Positions 1-6,749 of a stretch of 7,039 bases of DNA are shown piece by piece; position 1 is the first letter of the stretch; each line of letters begins with the position of its first letter. The translations under genes were made by a program, and so were the position numbers. Below the pieces are notes generated by a model. That model was given only the letters and a program-made list of their open reading frames with translations, did no database searches and had not been told where the DNA came from. Origin of the DNA: Pseudomonadota bacterium (GTDB lineage Bacteria > Pseudomonadota > Gammaproteobacteria > Steroidobacterales > Woeseiaceae); assembly GCA_022567775.1 (NCBI GenBank), contig JADFGH010000113.1, positions 1 to 7,039 of the forward strand, in the 5' to 3' direction.

Positions 1-93
1 GATTACATTGTGGTCGGGCGCCCGATACGTGATGCTGAAAGCCCGCGGGCGGCGGCCGAGTCGATGCAGGCGATCATCGCCGCAGAATTCTGA
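1..93 (+). CDS. pyrF: Orotidine-5'-phosphate decarboxylase, C-terminal fragment (5' end outside window)
   Basis: Frame 1 is open from the first base to a TGA at 91-93 and gives 30 residues beginning [14 protein letters not shown] and ending AAEF. The VVGRPI segment is the phosphate-binding signature near the C-terminus of orotidine-5'-phosphate decarboxylase (OMP decarboxylase), which makes UMP from OMP as the last step of de novo pyrimidine synthesis in the cytoplasm. In that family it is followed, as here, by a short Asp/Ala-rich helix that ends the protein. Only this tail is visible, so the catalytic Asp/Lys residues cannot be checked. The stop lies 4 bases before the hemE start, which suggests co-transcription and coupled translation. 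A related TIM-barrel decarboxylase of the same superfamily is the main alternative, but GRPI fits PyrF best. Confidence 0.82.
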   Translation, partial: DYIVVGRPIRDAESPRAAAESMQAIIAAEF

Positions 94-97
94 CGAT

Positions 98-1177
98 ATG
101 GCCGCTGCGCTCAAGAATGATTTGCTGCTGCGGGCGCTAACGCGACAGCCGGTGCCGCGTACACCAGTCTGGATTATGCGCCAGGCGGGACGTTATCTGC
201 CGGAATATCGCGAGCTCCGTGCAAAGGCCGGCGACTTCATGAGCCTGTGTTCGAATCCGCAGCTCGCCTGCGAAGTTACGCTGCAACCATTGCGCAGGTA
301 TTCGCTGGATGCCGCAATCCTGTTTTCCGACATTCTGACGATTCCGGATGCGATGGGTCTCGGCCTCTATTTTGAAGCCGGGGAAGGGCCGAAGTTCGAG
401 CACCCCGTGCGCACGGCAGCGGGGGTTCACAAGCTTGCAGTACCTGACGTTGCAGAGAAGCTTGCTTACGTTTTCGATGCTGTGACACTGGTGCGGCGAG
501 AGCTTGATGGTGCATTGCCGCTCATTGGTTTTGCCGGGAGCCCGTGGACCGTGGCCACTTACATGGTCGAGGGCGGGTCAAGCCGCGACTTCAGTCGCAT
601 AAAAGGCATGGCGAGGCAGGAACCGGCGCTGCTGGACGAGTTGCTGGACGTCGTTGCGAAATCGACCATCGACTATCTCAATGCGCAGATCGACGCGGGC
701 GCGCAGGCCATCATGATTTTCGATACCTGGGGCAGCGCACTGCCGTCTGAACAGTATCGACGCTTTTCATTGCAGCGCATGCAGCAGATTCTCGACGAGT
801 TGCAGCGCGAGAAGGATGGACGGACCGTCCCTGTCATCCTGTTCACCAAGGGGGCAGGCGAGCTGCTGGCCGTCATGGCGGAGACCGGCTGCGATGCACT
901 TGGCGTCGACTGGACCACTGACCTCCGCGAGGCGCGGCGACTGACCGGTGACAAGGTTGCGCTACAGGGAAACCTGAATCCAGCCGTTCTTCGGGAATCG
1001 CCCGATGCTATCGAACAGGGCGTTGCGGAGGTGCTCGCAAGCTATGGTGACGGTCCGGGACATGTATTCAACCTGGGGCATGGCATCACGCCGGATGTTG
1101 ATCCGGACAATGTAGGCGTTCTGGTTGAGGCTGTGCATCGCCTAAGTCCCGCGTACCATTCGGACATTAGCGGCTGA
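98..1177 (+). CDS. hemE: Uroporphyrinogen decarboxylase
   Basis: This 359-residue enzyme removes four carboxyl groups from uroporphyrinogen III to give coproporphyrinogen III in cytoplasmic heme synthesis; it needs no cofactor. Both family signatures are intact: [16 protein letters not shown] at residues 23-38 and [17 protein letters not shown] at 144-160. The expected active-site residues are present: Arg28, Arg32, Asp78 (in FSDIL), Tyr155 and His328 (in NLGHGI). Length is close to the E. coli protein (about 354). The reading frame is open back to position 8, but the ATG at 98 is chosen because the family starts a few residues before [10 protein letters not shown] and the preceding bases encode the pyrF tail in another frame. 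No clear Shine-Dalgarno sequence precedes it, consistent with coupling to pyrF, whose stop is 4 bases away. The last codons and the stop lie inside a REP-like palindrome, giving a short extra C-terminal tail after [10 protein letters not shown]. Confidence 0.97.
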   Translation: MAAALKNDLLLRALTRQPVPRTPVWIMRQAGRYLPEYRELRAKAGDFMSLCSNPQLACEVTLQPLRRYSLDAAILFSDILTIPDAMGLGLYFEAGEGPKFEHPVRTAAGVHKLAVPDVAEKLAYVFDAVTLVRRELDGALPLIGFAGSPWTVATYMVEGGSSRDFSRIKGMARQEPALLDELLDVVAKSTIDYLNAQIDAGAQAIMIFDTWGSALPSEQYRRFSLQRMQQILDELQREKDGRTVPVILFTKGAGELLAVMAETGCDALGVDWTTDLREARRLTGDKVALQGNLNPAVLRESPDAIEQGVAEVLASYGDGPGHVFNLGHGITPDVDPDNVGVLVEAVHRLSPAYHSDISG

Positions 1178-1231
1178 AGCCGCTTCCGGCAATTTTTCTA
1201 TTGGCACATGTAGGAGCGATTTCAGTCGCGA
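1168..1231. repeat. Inverted pair of REP-like palindromes (REPIN/BIME-like)
   Basis: Two related palindromes face each other. The right copy (1209-1231) has the GTAG head followed by GAGCGA, then TTTCAG, then TCGCGA; its hairpin is GCGA/TCGC at 1216-1219 and 1226-1229. The left copy (1168-1191, read on the minus strand) has the core GCGGCTTCAGCCGC, with a perfect 6-bp stem AGCGGC/GCCGCT around TGAA, but a decayed head. The two copies match at about 17 of 23 aligned positions with one gap, and are separated by 17 bases (1192-1208). The GTAGGAGC head and the GCGGC..GCCGC stem resemble REP sequences known from Pseudomonas and related groups, which are spread by RAYT transposases; no such gene is in the window. 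The pair fills the convergent hemE/fadD junction, and its left copy contains the hemE stop codon. Confidence 0.75.
1169..1197 (+). terminator. Possible weak intrinsic terminator after hemE
   Basis: The 6-bp stem AGCGGC/GCCGCT (1169-1184) or the alternative GCCG/CGGC stem (1179-1190) precedes a run of five T at 1193-1197. The stronger stem is 8 bases away from the T-run, and the closer stem has only 4 pairs, so neither is a textbook terminator. The same bases belong to the left REP copy, and REP pairs can themselves attenuate or protect transcripts. On the minus strand, downstream of fadD, no T-run follows a stem. Confidence 0.3.
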
Positions 1232-1237
1232 ATGGGT

Positions 1238-2902
1238 TTATTCGTCGCGCAGTGCGCGCCGCAGAATTTTGCCGACATTGGTCTTCGGCAAATCCTCCCT
1301 GAATTCGATTACCTTCGGCACTTTGTAAGCGCTGAGATTTTCCCGGCAGAAGCTCAGTACGTCCTTTTCGGTCACGGACGGATCGCTCCTGACCACGTAC
1401 AGCTTGACCGCTTCACCGGACTTCTCATCGGGTATGCCGATAGCTGCTGCCTCGAGGATGCCGTCCATCTCGACCACGACGCCCTCGATTTCGTTGGGAT
1501 AAACATTGAAACCCGAGACCAGAATCATGTCCTTCTTGCGGTCTTCGATGTAAAAGAAGCCGTTTTCGTCCATGCGGCCCACATCCCCGGTGCGAAACCA
1601 TCCGCCCGGCAACATTACCGTTTCCGTTTCCGCGGGGTTATGCCAGTAGCCCTCCATGACCTGAGGGCCGCGGATGCAGATCTCACCGATCTCGCCAAGT
1701 GTCATTTCGTTGCCGTCGTCGTCAACAATCTGCGCTTCGGTCGAGGAAATCGGCACGCCGATCGAGCCAGTAAATTGTTCGAGGTCAAGCGGATTCGAGA
1801 TTGCGGCCGGCGAGGTTTCAGTCAATCCGTAGGCTTGCACAATGATGTGGCCGGTCACTTCCTGCCACTTTCTGGAAATTGCCTCCTGCACGGCCATGCC
1901 ACCGCCGATTGTCAGGCGCAGGTTGCTGAAGTCGAGATCCGCAAAACCAGGCGTGTTCAAAAGCCCTGCGAACAAAGTATTCACGCCGGAAACATAAGAG
2001 AATTTGTGGCGTGACATTTCCTTGACGAAAGCTGGCAGGTCGCGGGGGTTGGTAATCAGAATATTCTCGCCACCCTGGTACATCACTGACAGGCAATTAC
2101 TCTGCAGCGAAAAAATGTGGTACAGCGGCAGCGCCGTTATCGCGATGATTCGCTCCAGGCCGGCATAGATATCCGCTTGCCATGCGCGTGACTGATGCAC
2201 GTTGAATACCATGTTGCGATGGCTCAGCATTGCGCCTTTGGAAACACCCGTCGTGCCGCCCGTGTACTGCAGAAACGCGATATCCGCATAACCAAGCTCG
2301 ACGTGATCCAGATGGTGTGTGGCGCCACTCCTGAGCGCCGAGCGCAGCCGGACACTGCCAGGCAGCGAAAAGGGCGGGACCGACTTCCTGATTCTTTTCA
2401 GCACAAAATTGGTGATGGTGCTCTTCGGCCAGGTAAGTAAATCTCCGATCTGTGTCGTAATGACGTGCTCGATTTTTGTGGCTTCGATTACCTCTTCTAG
2501 CGTATCGGCAAAGTTTTCAAGAATGATGATGCACTTTGCTCCGGAGTCTGTGAGCTGATGCTTGAGCTCTCTTGGTGTATACAGCGGATTGACATTAACA
2601 GCCACCAGGCCCGCCCGAAAAAGCCCGATCAGTGCGACCGGATACTGCAGTATGTTGGGCAGCATGAGCGCAACGCGTTCACCCCTGACAAGGCCAAGCG
2701 ACTTTTGCAGGTAGCAGGCGAACTGCATCGACTGCTTGTCGAGATCCCGGAAGGTATGCGTCGTGCCCATATTAGTGTAGGCAGGACGATCCGGAAACTC
2801 GTTGAACGAGAACTCGATCATGTCGCGCAGCGACTTGAATTCAGGAGTCGGAATCTCCGCCGGGACATCTTCCGGGTATGACTTCAACCAGATCTTATCC
2901 AC
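1238..2902 (-). CDS. fadD: Long-chain-fatty-acid--CoA ligase
   Basis: This 554-residue acyl-CoA synthetase activates long-chain fatty acids with ATP and CoA via an acyl-adenylate. FadD acts at the inner face of the cytoplasmic membrane, pulling in fatty acids and feeding beta-oxidation or phospholipid synthesis. Visible motifs are the P-loop YTGGTTGVSKG (213-223), the adenylate motif YGLTETSP (358-365), WFRTGD (435-440), the FadD-type signature DRKKDMILVSGFNVYPNE (454-471), and the C-terminal catalytic lysine Lys545 in NVGKILRR. The N-terminus (DKIWLKSYPEDVPAEI) and the segment NILQYPVAL..NVNPLYTPREL closely follow E. coli FadD (561 residues) as I remember it. The start is a GTG at 2902-2900, chosen because it gives the family N-terminus; a GGTGGGA sequence lies about 10 bases upstream. 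The gene begins 19 bases after tesA and is probably co-transcribed with it. It ends at LRDE, slightly shorter than E. coli, just before the REP pair. Confidence 0.96.
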   Translation of the reverse strand: MDKIWLKSYPEDVPAEIPTPEFKSLRDMIEFSFNEFPDRPAYTNMGTTHTFRDLDKQSMQFACYLQKSLGLVRGERVALMLPNILQYPVALIGLFRAGLVAVNVNPLYTPRELKHQLTDSGAKCIIILENFADTLEEVIEATKIEHVITTQIGDLLTWPKSTITNFVLKRIRKSVPPFSLPGSVRLRSALRSGATHHLDHVELGYADIAFLQYTGGTTGVSKGAMLSHRNMVFNVHQSRAWQADIYAGLERIIAITALPLYHIFSLQSNCLSVMYQGGENILITNPRDLPAFVKEMSRHKFSYVSGVNTLFAGLLNTPGFADLDFSNLRLTIGGGMAVQEAISRKWQEVTGHIIVQAYGLTETSPAAISNPLDLEQFTGSIGVPISSTEAQIVDDDGNEMTLGEIGEICIRGPQVMEGYWHNPAETETVMLPGGWFRTGDVGRMDENGFFYIEDRKKDMILVSGFNVYPNEIEGVVVEMDGILEAAAIGIPDEKSGEAVKLYVVRSDPSVTEKDVLSFCRENLSAYKVPKVIEFREDLPKTNVGKILRRALRDE

Positions 2903-2912
2903 GCAATATCAT

Positions 2913-2919
2913 TCCCACC
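2913..2919 (-). promoter_or_regulatory. Likely ribosome-binding site of fadD (GTG start)
   Basis: Read on the minus strand, GGTGGGA lies 10 bases upstream of the GTG at 2902-2900. It is purine-rich and partly complementary to the 16S rRNA 3' end. It supports translation from the GTG, since no ATG upstream in this frame fits the family N-terminus. Confidence 0.45.
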
Positions 2920-2921
2920 GG

Positions 2922-3557
2922 TTAATTATTTTTGTTGTTTGTCTGACGATCTGTGAGGGCCTGGCGAATGATTGGCCAGGCATTGTTCAGCAAAATCGAT
3001 TGGGCTTTGGCATTCGGATGAATGCCGTCATCCTGCATCAATTCCTTATCAAGTGCGATGCCCTCCATGAAAAATTCGATCCAGAGAACACCTGACTGGT
3101 CTGCCAGTTCCCGGTAAACATTTTCGAACGCGCCGGTATAGCGGGGCCCGTAGTTGGAAGGGATACGGATACCGAGCATTACTACCGCGGCGCCGCTCGC
3201 TTTGCTCATTTCGATGATCGTCTGCAGGTTGGTTTTCATTCGATCCGGGGGGAAACCACGCAAACCATCGTTACCGCCCAGTTCCAGGATGACCAGGTCG
3301 GGACGGAAGTTCTCGAGTGTGCTACCGATCCTGGTGACGCCACCCTCGGTGGTTTCGCCGCTAATACTGGCGTTAATGACGCGATGTTCGTACCCTTGGG
3401 ATTCCAGCCGGGACTGCAACAATGCCGGCCACGACTGGTCAACATCCATCCCATAGCCGGCGCTCAGACTGTCACCGAAAACCAGCACAGTTGGCGTATT
3501 TGCAGCCTGCCCGGCCGCGGCTGCAAAGAGCAGAAAAAAGGTCAGTAAATTTCGCAT
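2922..3557 (-). CDS. tesA: Periplasmic SGNH esterase: acyl-CoA thioesterase I / lysophospholipase L1
   Basis: The 211-residue product starts with a signal peptide (MRNLLTFFLLFAAAAGQA, cleavage near AGQA/A), so it should act in the periplasm. All SGNH blocks are present: FGDSLSAGYG with nucleophile Ser30, NASISGE with Gly67, LGGNDGLRG with Asn96, and DDGIHP with Asp177 and His180. In E. coli, TesA hydrolyses acyl-CoAs, lysophospholipids and aromatic esters. The frame runs open to 3923, but the extra upstream codons only mirror ybbA. Start choice is uncertain. The ATG at 3557-3555 gives a charged N-terminus like Pseudomonas TesA, but has no clear Shine-Dalgarno sequence. The ATG at 3575-3573 (MAILSG added) has a GAGGA 11 bases upstream. 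Either start overlaps the divergent ybbA start. fadD follows after 19 bases on the same strand, suggesting a tesA-fadD operon. Confidence 0.94.
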   Translation of the reverse strand: MRNLLTFFLLFAAAAGQAANTPTVLVFGDSLSAGYGMDVDQSWPALLQSRLESQGYEHRVINASISGETTEGGVTRIGSTLENFRPDLVILELGGNDGLRGFPPDRMKTNLQTIIEMSKASGAAVVMLGIRIPSNYGPRYTGAFENVYRELADQSGVLWIEFFMEGIALDKELMQDDGIHPNAKAQSILLNNAWPIIRQALTDRQTNNKNN

Positions 3558-4263
3558 GCCAGACAATATAGCCATAGAGGATGCGGTCCTCGCCGCAAGC
3601 AACGTCAGCAAACAGGTTAGCAGCCCGGAAGGTAGTCTGACTATCCTTTCAAACGTCAGTTTTGCGATTGACAAGGGAGATTCAGTTGCCGTCGTCGGTG
3701 CGTCAGGCGCTGGCAAGTCTACTTTGCTTGCATTGCTTGCCGGGCTTGACCTGCCGACCGAGGGCGAAATCTGGCTGAACGGCGTAAATCTGACAAATCT
3801 TGACGAAGACGGCCGCGCGGCAATTCGGGCGGCAAACGTAGGCTTCGTATTCCAGTCATTCCACCTTGTGCCATCTCTGAACGCCCTCGAAAATGTAATG
3901 TTGCCGCTCGAGCTGGCAGGCAAAGACTCGCCGCGACAGAAAGCGCTGGAAATTCTGCAACAAGTCGGTTTGGCGGAGCGCTGGAGTCATTATCCCGCGC
4001 AGTTATCGGGTGGTGAGAAGCAGCGCGTGGCTATAGCCCGCGCATTCGCTACCGAACCCGCAGTACTGTTCGCAGATGAACCCACCGGCAATCTTGATAG
4101 CCGAACCGGTGGACACGTGATCGACCTGATGTTCGAACTTAACCGCGATTCATCAACCACGCTGGTTTTGGTTACTCACGACAAATCATTGGCCGCACGA
4201 TGCGACCGAATCATTGGCCTCGACGGCGGCCGGCTTGTCAGTGACCAAAGAGCGGCTGCATGA
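3556..4263 (+). CDS. ybbA: ABC transporter ATP-binding protein, YbbA/LolD/MacB-type
   Basis: This 235-residue cytoplasmic ATPase drives the YbbP permease. Motifs in order are Walker A GASGAGKST (48-56), Q-loop Gln90 in FVFQSFHLVP, signature LSGGEKQR (150-157), Walker B VLFADEP (170-176) with catalytic Glu175, D-loop GNLD (178-181) and H-loop His208 in LVTHD. The LNALENVMLPLEL segment and GEKQRVAIARA are typical of the LolD/MacB/FtsE subfamily that powers type VII, non-translocating transporters. The N-terminus MPDNI resembles E. coli YbbA as I remember it, and no other start codon fits in frame upstream, so the ATG at 3556 is taken. The nearest Shine-Dalgarno-like sequence (AAAAAAGG, 3534-3541) is 14 bases away, which is long. 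The ATG overlaps the tesA ATG on the other strand, so the promoter must lie inside tesA. The stop overlaps the ybbP start by 4 bases (ATGA). Confidence 0.96.
   Translation: MPDNIAIEDAVLAASNVSKQVSSPEGSLTILSNVSFAIDKGDSVAVVGASGAGKSTLLALLAGLDLPTEGEIWLNGVNLTNLDEDGRAAIRAANVGFVFQSFHLVPSLNALENVMLPLELAGKDSPRQKALEILQQVGLAERWSHYPAQLSGGEKQRVAIARAFATEPAVLFADEPTGNLDSRTGGHVIDLMFELNRDSSTTLVLVTHDKSLAARCDRIIGLDGGRLVSDQRAAA
3577..3591 (-). promoter_or_regulatory. Possible tesA Shine-Dalgarno inside a small hairpin
   Basis: On the minus strand GAGGA (3591-3587) is followed by CCGCA and then TCCTC (3581-3577), a perfect 5-bp inverted repeat with a 5-base loop. TCCTC ends one base before the ATG at 3575-3573. GAGGA would be the Shine-Dalgarno sequence for that start at 11 bases, and the hairpin would hide it. 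The same bases encode the beginning of ybbA on the other strand, so chance is possible. Confidence 0.3.
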
Positions 4264-6749
4264 AAGCGGTTATTTTTGCACTGCGCAGCTTCCCCAGAGA
4301 GTTACGCTCCGCTGAGGTGATCGTCTTGCTGATTTCGGTCGCACTGGCGGTTGCCGCATTGACCGCCGTCGGTTTTCTCACCGATCGCATCGGCCGGGCC
4401 GTTGCGCGCCAGGCCAATGAAATTCTGGCCGCAGATTTGCGCTTGCGCACGCCGGATCCGATTCCCGTTGAGTGGCACGAAATGGCGGCCGCATACGGGC
4501 TTGACTCCGCGGAAACGCAAACGTTCCCGAGTGTCGTCTTTGCCGGAAACTTAAGTTCACTGGCAACCATCAAGGGAGTCAGCGAAGGATACCCGCTGCG
4601 CGGCGATGTGCGTGTCTCCGATAGTCTTTTTGGTGAACAGCGGATTGCAGAAGGCATACCGGATGCCGGAAGTGTCTGGGCCGATGGTGCCTTGATGGCG
4701 CGGCTGGACGTCAGTGTCGGTGACACCATTTCGGTGGGCGAATCGGAGTTGCGAATCGCTGCGGTGCTGAGATACCGGCCGGATCAGTCGATCGGATTTG
4801 CATCACTTGCGCCATCGCTGCTCATCGGCACGCAGGATTTGCCGTCAACCGGACTGGTAACCGTGGGCAGCCGTGTGCGATACGCGCTGCTCGTAGCCGG
4901 GGAAGAGAGCGCAGTCAGTGAGTTTTACGAAACAGTCGAGCCGACGCTGCCAGATTCGGTTCGTAGCCGGAATCGCGAAGAAGGGAGTGATCGCGCGAAC
5001 AACGCAGCTGACCGTGCGCAACGATTCCTGTCGCTGACCGCAGTCATCAGTTTGCTGTTGAGTGCTGTCGCAATCGCGATGTCGGCCCGCCGTTTCGCAC
5101 ACCGGCGCATGGACACGGTCGCATTGATGAAGAGCCTCGGTGCGAGTCAGCGATTTGTAATTACTGCTGCGTCGGTGCAGCTGGTTCTTCTCGGATTCCT
5201 TGGTGTGATTGTTGGCAGCATCCTTGGTTTTGTCGTTGAGCAAATTGTTACCGAAATGTTGGCGGACGTTCTCCAGGGTGACTTGCCGCCGGTTGGTATT
5301 TCACCGGTCCTGCTGGCCAGTGGTAGCGCACTCATTTTATTGGTCGGCTTTGCAATGCCCTCATTGATCCAGCTTCGCAACACGCCACCATTGCGTGTAT
5401 TGCGCCATGACGAGATGCCACCACCGCCGTCGCGACTGGTCGTCGCCGGCACCTCTCTGATCGCAGTTGCGGCAATGCTGTACCAGGCGATCGGCGACGG
5501 GCTGATGTTGCTGATCGTCCTGGGCGGAATGCTGGTCGTTTCGGCAACCCTGTACGGTGCCGGTCGCGTACTTGTTGCGATGATGGGTCGCTCCCGTGGC
5601 GGTGCGGGCATTGCCTGGCGCTACGGGCTTGCGAATGTCGCCCGGCGTGGCCGGGACAGTACAGTACAGGTTGTAGCCTTCGGATTGGGGCTGACGGTCT
5701 TGCTGTTGCTCACCTTCGTCCGGACTGATTTGCTGGAAGGTTGGCAGCAGACATTGGACGAGAACGCTCCGAATAACTTCCTTATTAATATTCAGCCGCA
5801 GGAACGCGCTTCAATTGCAGAGATCATCCAAAACGGCGGCGTTGCTGCGCCGACTTTCGTGCCGATGGTTCGCGCAAGGATGCAGACGATTAATGGCGAG
5901 GACGTCAAAACACGTGAGTACCCGGACGAAGATGGCAAATGGATGGCCAACAGGGAGCAGAATCTGACCTGGGCCGAGCACCTGAGCGCCAGCAACGAGG
6001 TCGTCAAAGGTGATTGGTGGCCGGCTGGCTACGATGGTGAACCGCTGGTATCACTCGAAGAAAATGCCGCCTTGGAGCTTGGCGTCGATCTCGGCGATCG
6101 CCTGCAGTTTCTTGTGGCCGGCCAGGAAATTGCACTGACGGTGTCGAGTTTTCGAAAGATCAACTGGGATTCATTCCAGCCAAATTTTTTCATGGTGTTG
6201 TCGCCTGGCGCACTTGACGGTTATCCATCGACATTCGTCGCCAGCCTGAAGATCGGGGACGACAAAAAAGACGTGCTCCTTAAGCTGGTGCGCAAGCACC
6301 CGACGGTATCGATCATCGACATCGAAACTATTCTCGAGCAGGTTAAAAGCATTATCGACAAGGCCAGTCTTGCGGTGCAGGCGGTTTTCGTTTTCACGCT
6401 TGCTGCCGGTATCGCAGTTCTGTTCGCAGCCGTTCAGTCGACCATCGATGAGCGCCGCTTCGAGAGCGCGCTGTTGCGTGCGCTCGGTGTACGGCGGCGG
6501 ACGGTGCTTTCCGGTGTGCTGACGGAATTTGCGGCGCTGGGATTTGCGGCGGGTCTGCTGGCATCGGCGGGAGCATCGATACTCGCGGCGATTGTTGCGA
6601 TTCAGCTCTTTGAACTGGAGTACACGTTTAACATCTGGCTCTGGGCGGCAGGCCTGGTGGGGGGCATTAGCCTCGTTTGCGCCAGCGGCTTTGTCGCAGC
6701 CCGGGGTGCGATCAACGCGCCGCCGATGGATGTGCTGCGCGCCGCCTGA
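4260..6749 (+). CDS. ybbP: ABC transporter permease, YbbP-type with two FtsX-like domains
   Basis: This 829-residue inner-membrane protein is the partner of the YbbA-type ATPase. I see about ten hydrophobic segments: near residues 18-40, 254-276, 299-325, 349-369, 391-410, 412-434, 469-488, 703-726, 750-782 and 791-815. Two large hydrophilic periplasmic regions lie at about 41-253 and 489-702. Each half has an FtsX-type core, with the coupling-helix-like stretches RRMDTVALMKSLGASQRFV (283-300 region) and ERRFESALLRALGVRRR (731-747). E. coli YbbP is of similar length (about 804) and layout. This architecture belongs to the MacB/LolCE/FtsX type, which moves periplasmic domains rather than passing substrate through a channel. 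The likely role, inferred from the tesA context, is extraction of lipids or hydrophobic esters. Translation is probably coupled to ybbA (ATGA overlap) and to the following Nudix gene (1-base overlap). No frameshift or decay is visible. Confidence 0.94.
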   Translation: MKAVIFALRSFPRELRSAEVIVLLISVALAVAALTAVGFLTDRIGRAVARQANEILAADLRLRTPDPIPVEWHEMAAAYGLDSAETQTFPSVVFAGNLSSLATIKGVSEGYPLRGDVRVSDSLFGEQRIAEGIPDAGSVWADGALMARLDVSVGDTISVGESELRIAAVLRYRPDQSIGFASLAPSLLIGTQDLPSTGLVTVGSRVRYALLVAGEESAVSEFYETVEPTLPDSVRSRNREEGSDRANNAADRAQRFLSLTAVISLLLSAVAIAMSARRFAHRRMDTVALMKSLGASQRFVITAASVQLVLLGFLGVIVGSILGFVVEQIVTEMLADVLQGDLPPVGISPVLLASGSALILLVGFAMPSLIQLRNTPPLRVLRHDEMPPPPSRLVVAGTSLIAVAAMLYQAIGDGLMLLIVLGGMLVVSATLYGAGRVLVAMMGRSRGGAGIAWRYGLANVARRGRDSTVQVVAFGLGLTVLLLLTFVRTDLLEGWQQTLDENAPNNFLINIQPQERASIAEIIQNGGVAAPTFVPMVRARMQTINGEDVKTREYPDEDGKWMANREQNLTWAEHLSASNEVVKGDWWPAGYDGEPLVSLEENAALELGVDLGDRLQFLVAGQEIALTVSSFRKINWDSFQPNFFMVLSPGALDGYPSTFVASLKIGDDKKDVLLKLVRKHPTVSIIDIETILEQVKSIIDKASLAVQAVFVFTLAAGIAVLFAAVQSTIDERRFESALLRALGVRRRTVLSGVLTEFAALGFAAGLLASAGASILAAIVAIQLFELEYTFNIWLWAAGLVGGISLVCASGFVAARGAINAPPMDVLRAA

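Noticed and set aside
8..97. 30-codon N-terminal extension of hemE from the ATG at 8
   Set aside because: The residues are Arg/Ser-rich and unlike HemE, and the same bases encode the PyrF tail in frame 1.
1232..2014. 260-codon open frame on the + strand across fadD
   Set aside because: It is antisense to a well-supported fadD, has no recognisable domain, and reflects codon bias of the opposite strand.
3651..3680. Possible tesA promoter with a TTGTCA-like -35 on the minus strand inside ybbA
   Set aside because: No acceptable -10 sequence lies 16-18 bases downstream, so I do not call it.
3558..3923. 122-codon upstream extension of tesA
   Set aside because: It lies antisense to ybbA, precedes a good signal peptide, and has no family resemblance. 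At most the six codons to 3575 could be real.
5147..5611. 154-codon open frame on the minus strand inside ybbP
   Set aside because: Pro/Arg/Ser/Thr-rich shadow of the membrane-segment codons of ybbP.
6093..6102. GGCGATCGCC palindrome, like the cyanobacterial HIP1 core
   Set aside because: Single copy inside ybbP codons in a gammaproteobacterial context; chance is sufficient.
6115..6124. TGGCCGGCCA perfect 10-base palindrome
   Set aside because: It encodes ordinary YbbP residues, is not repeated, and is not near a gene boundary.
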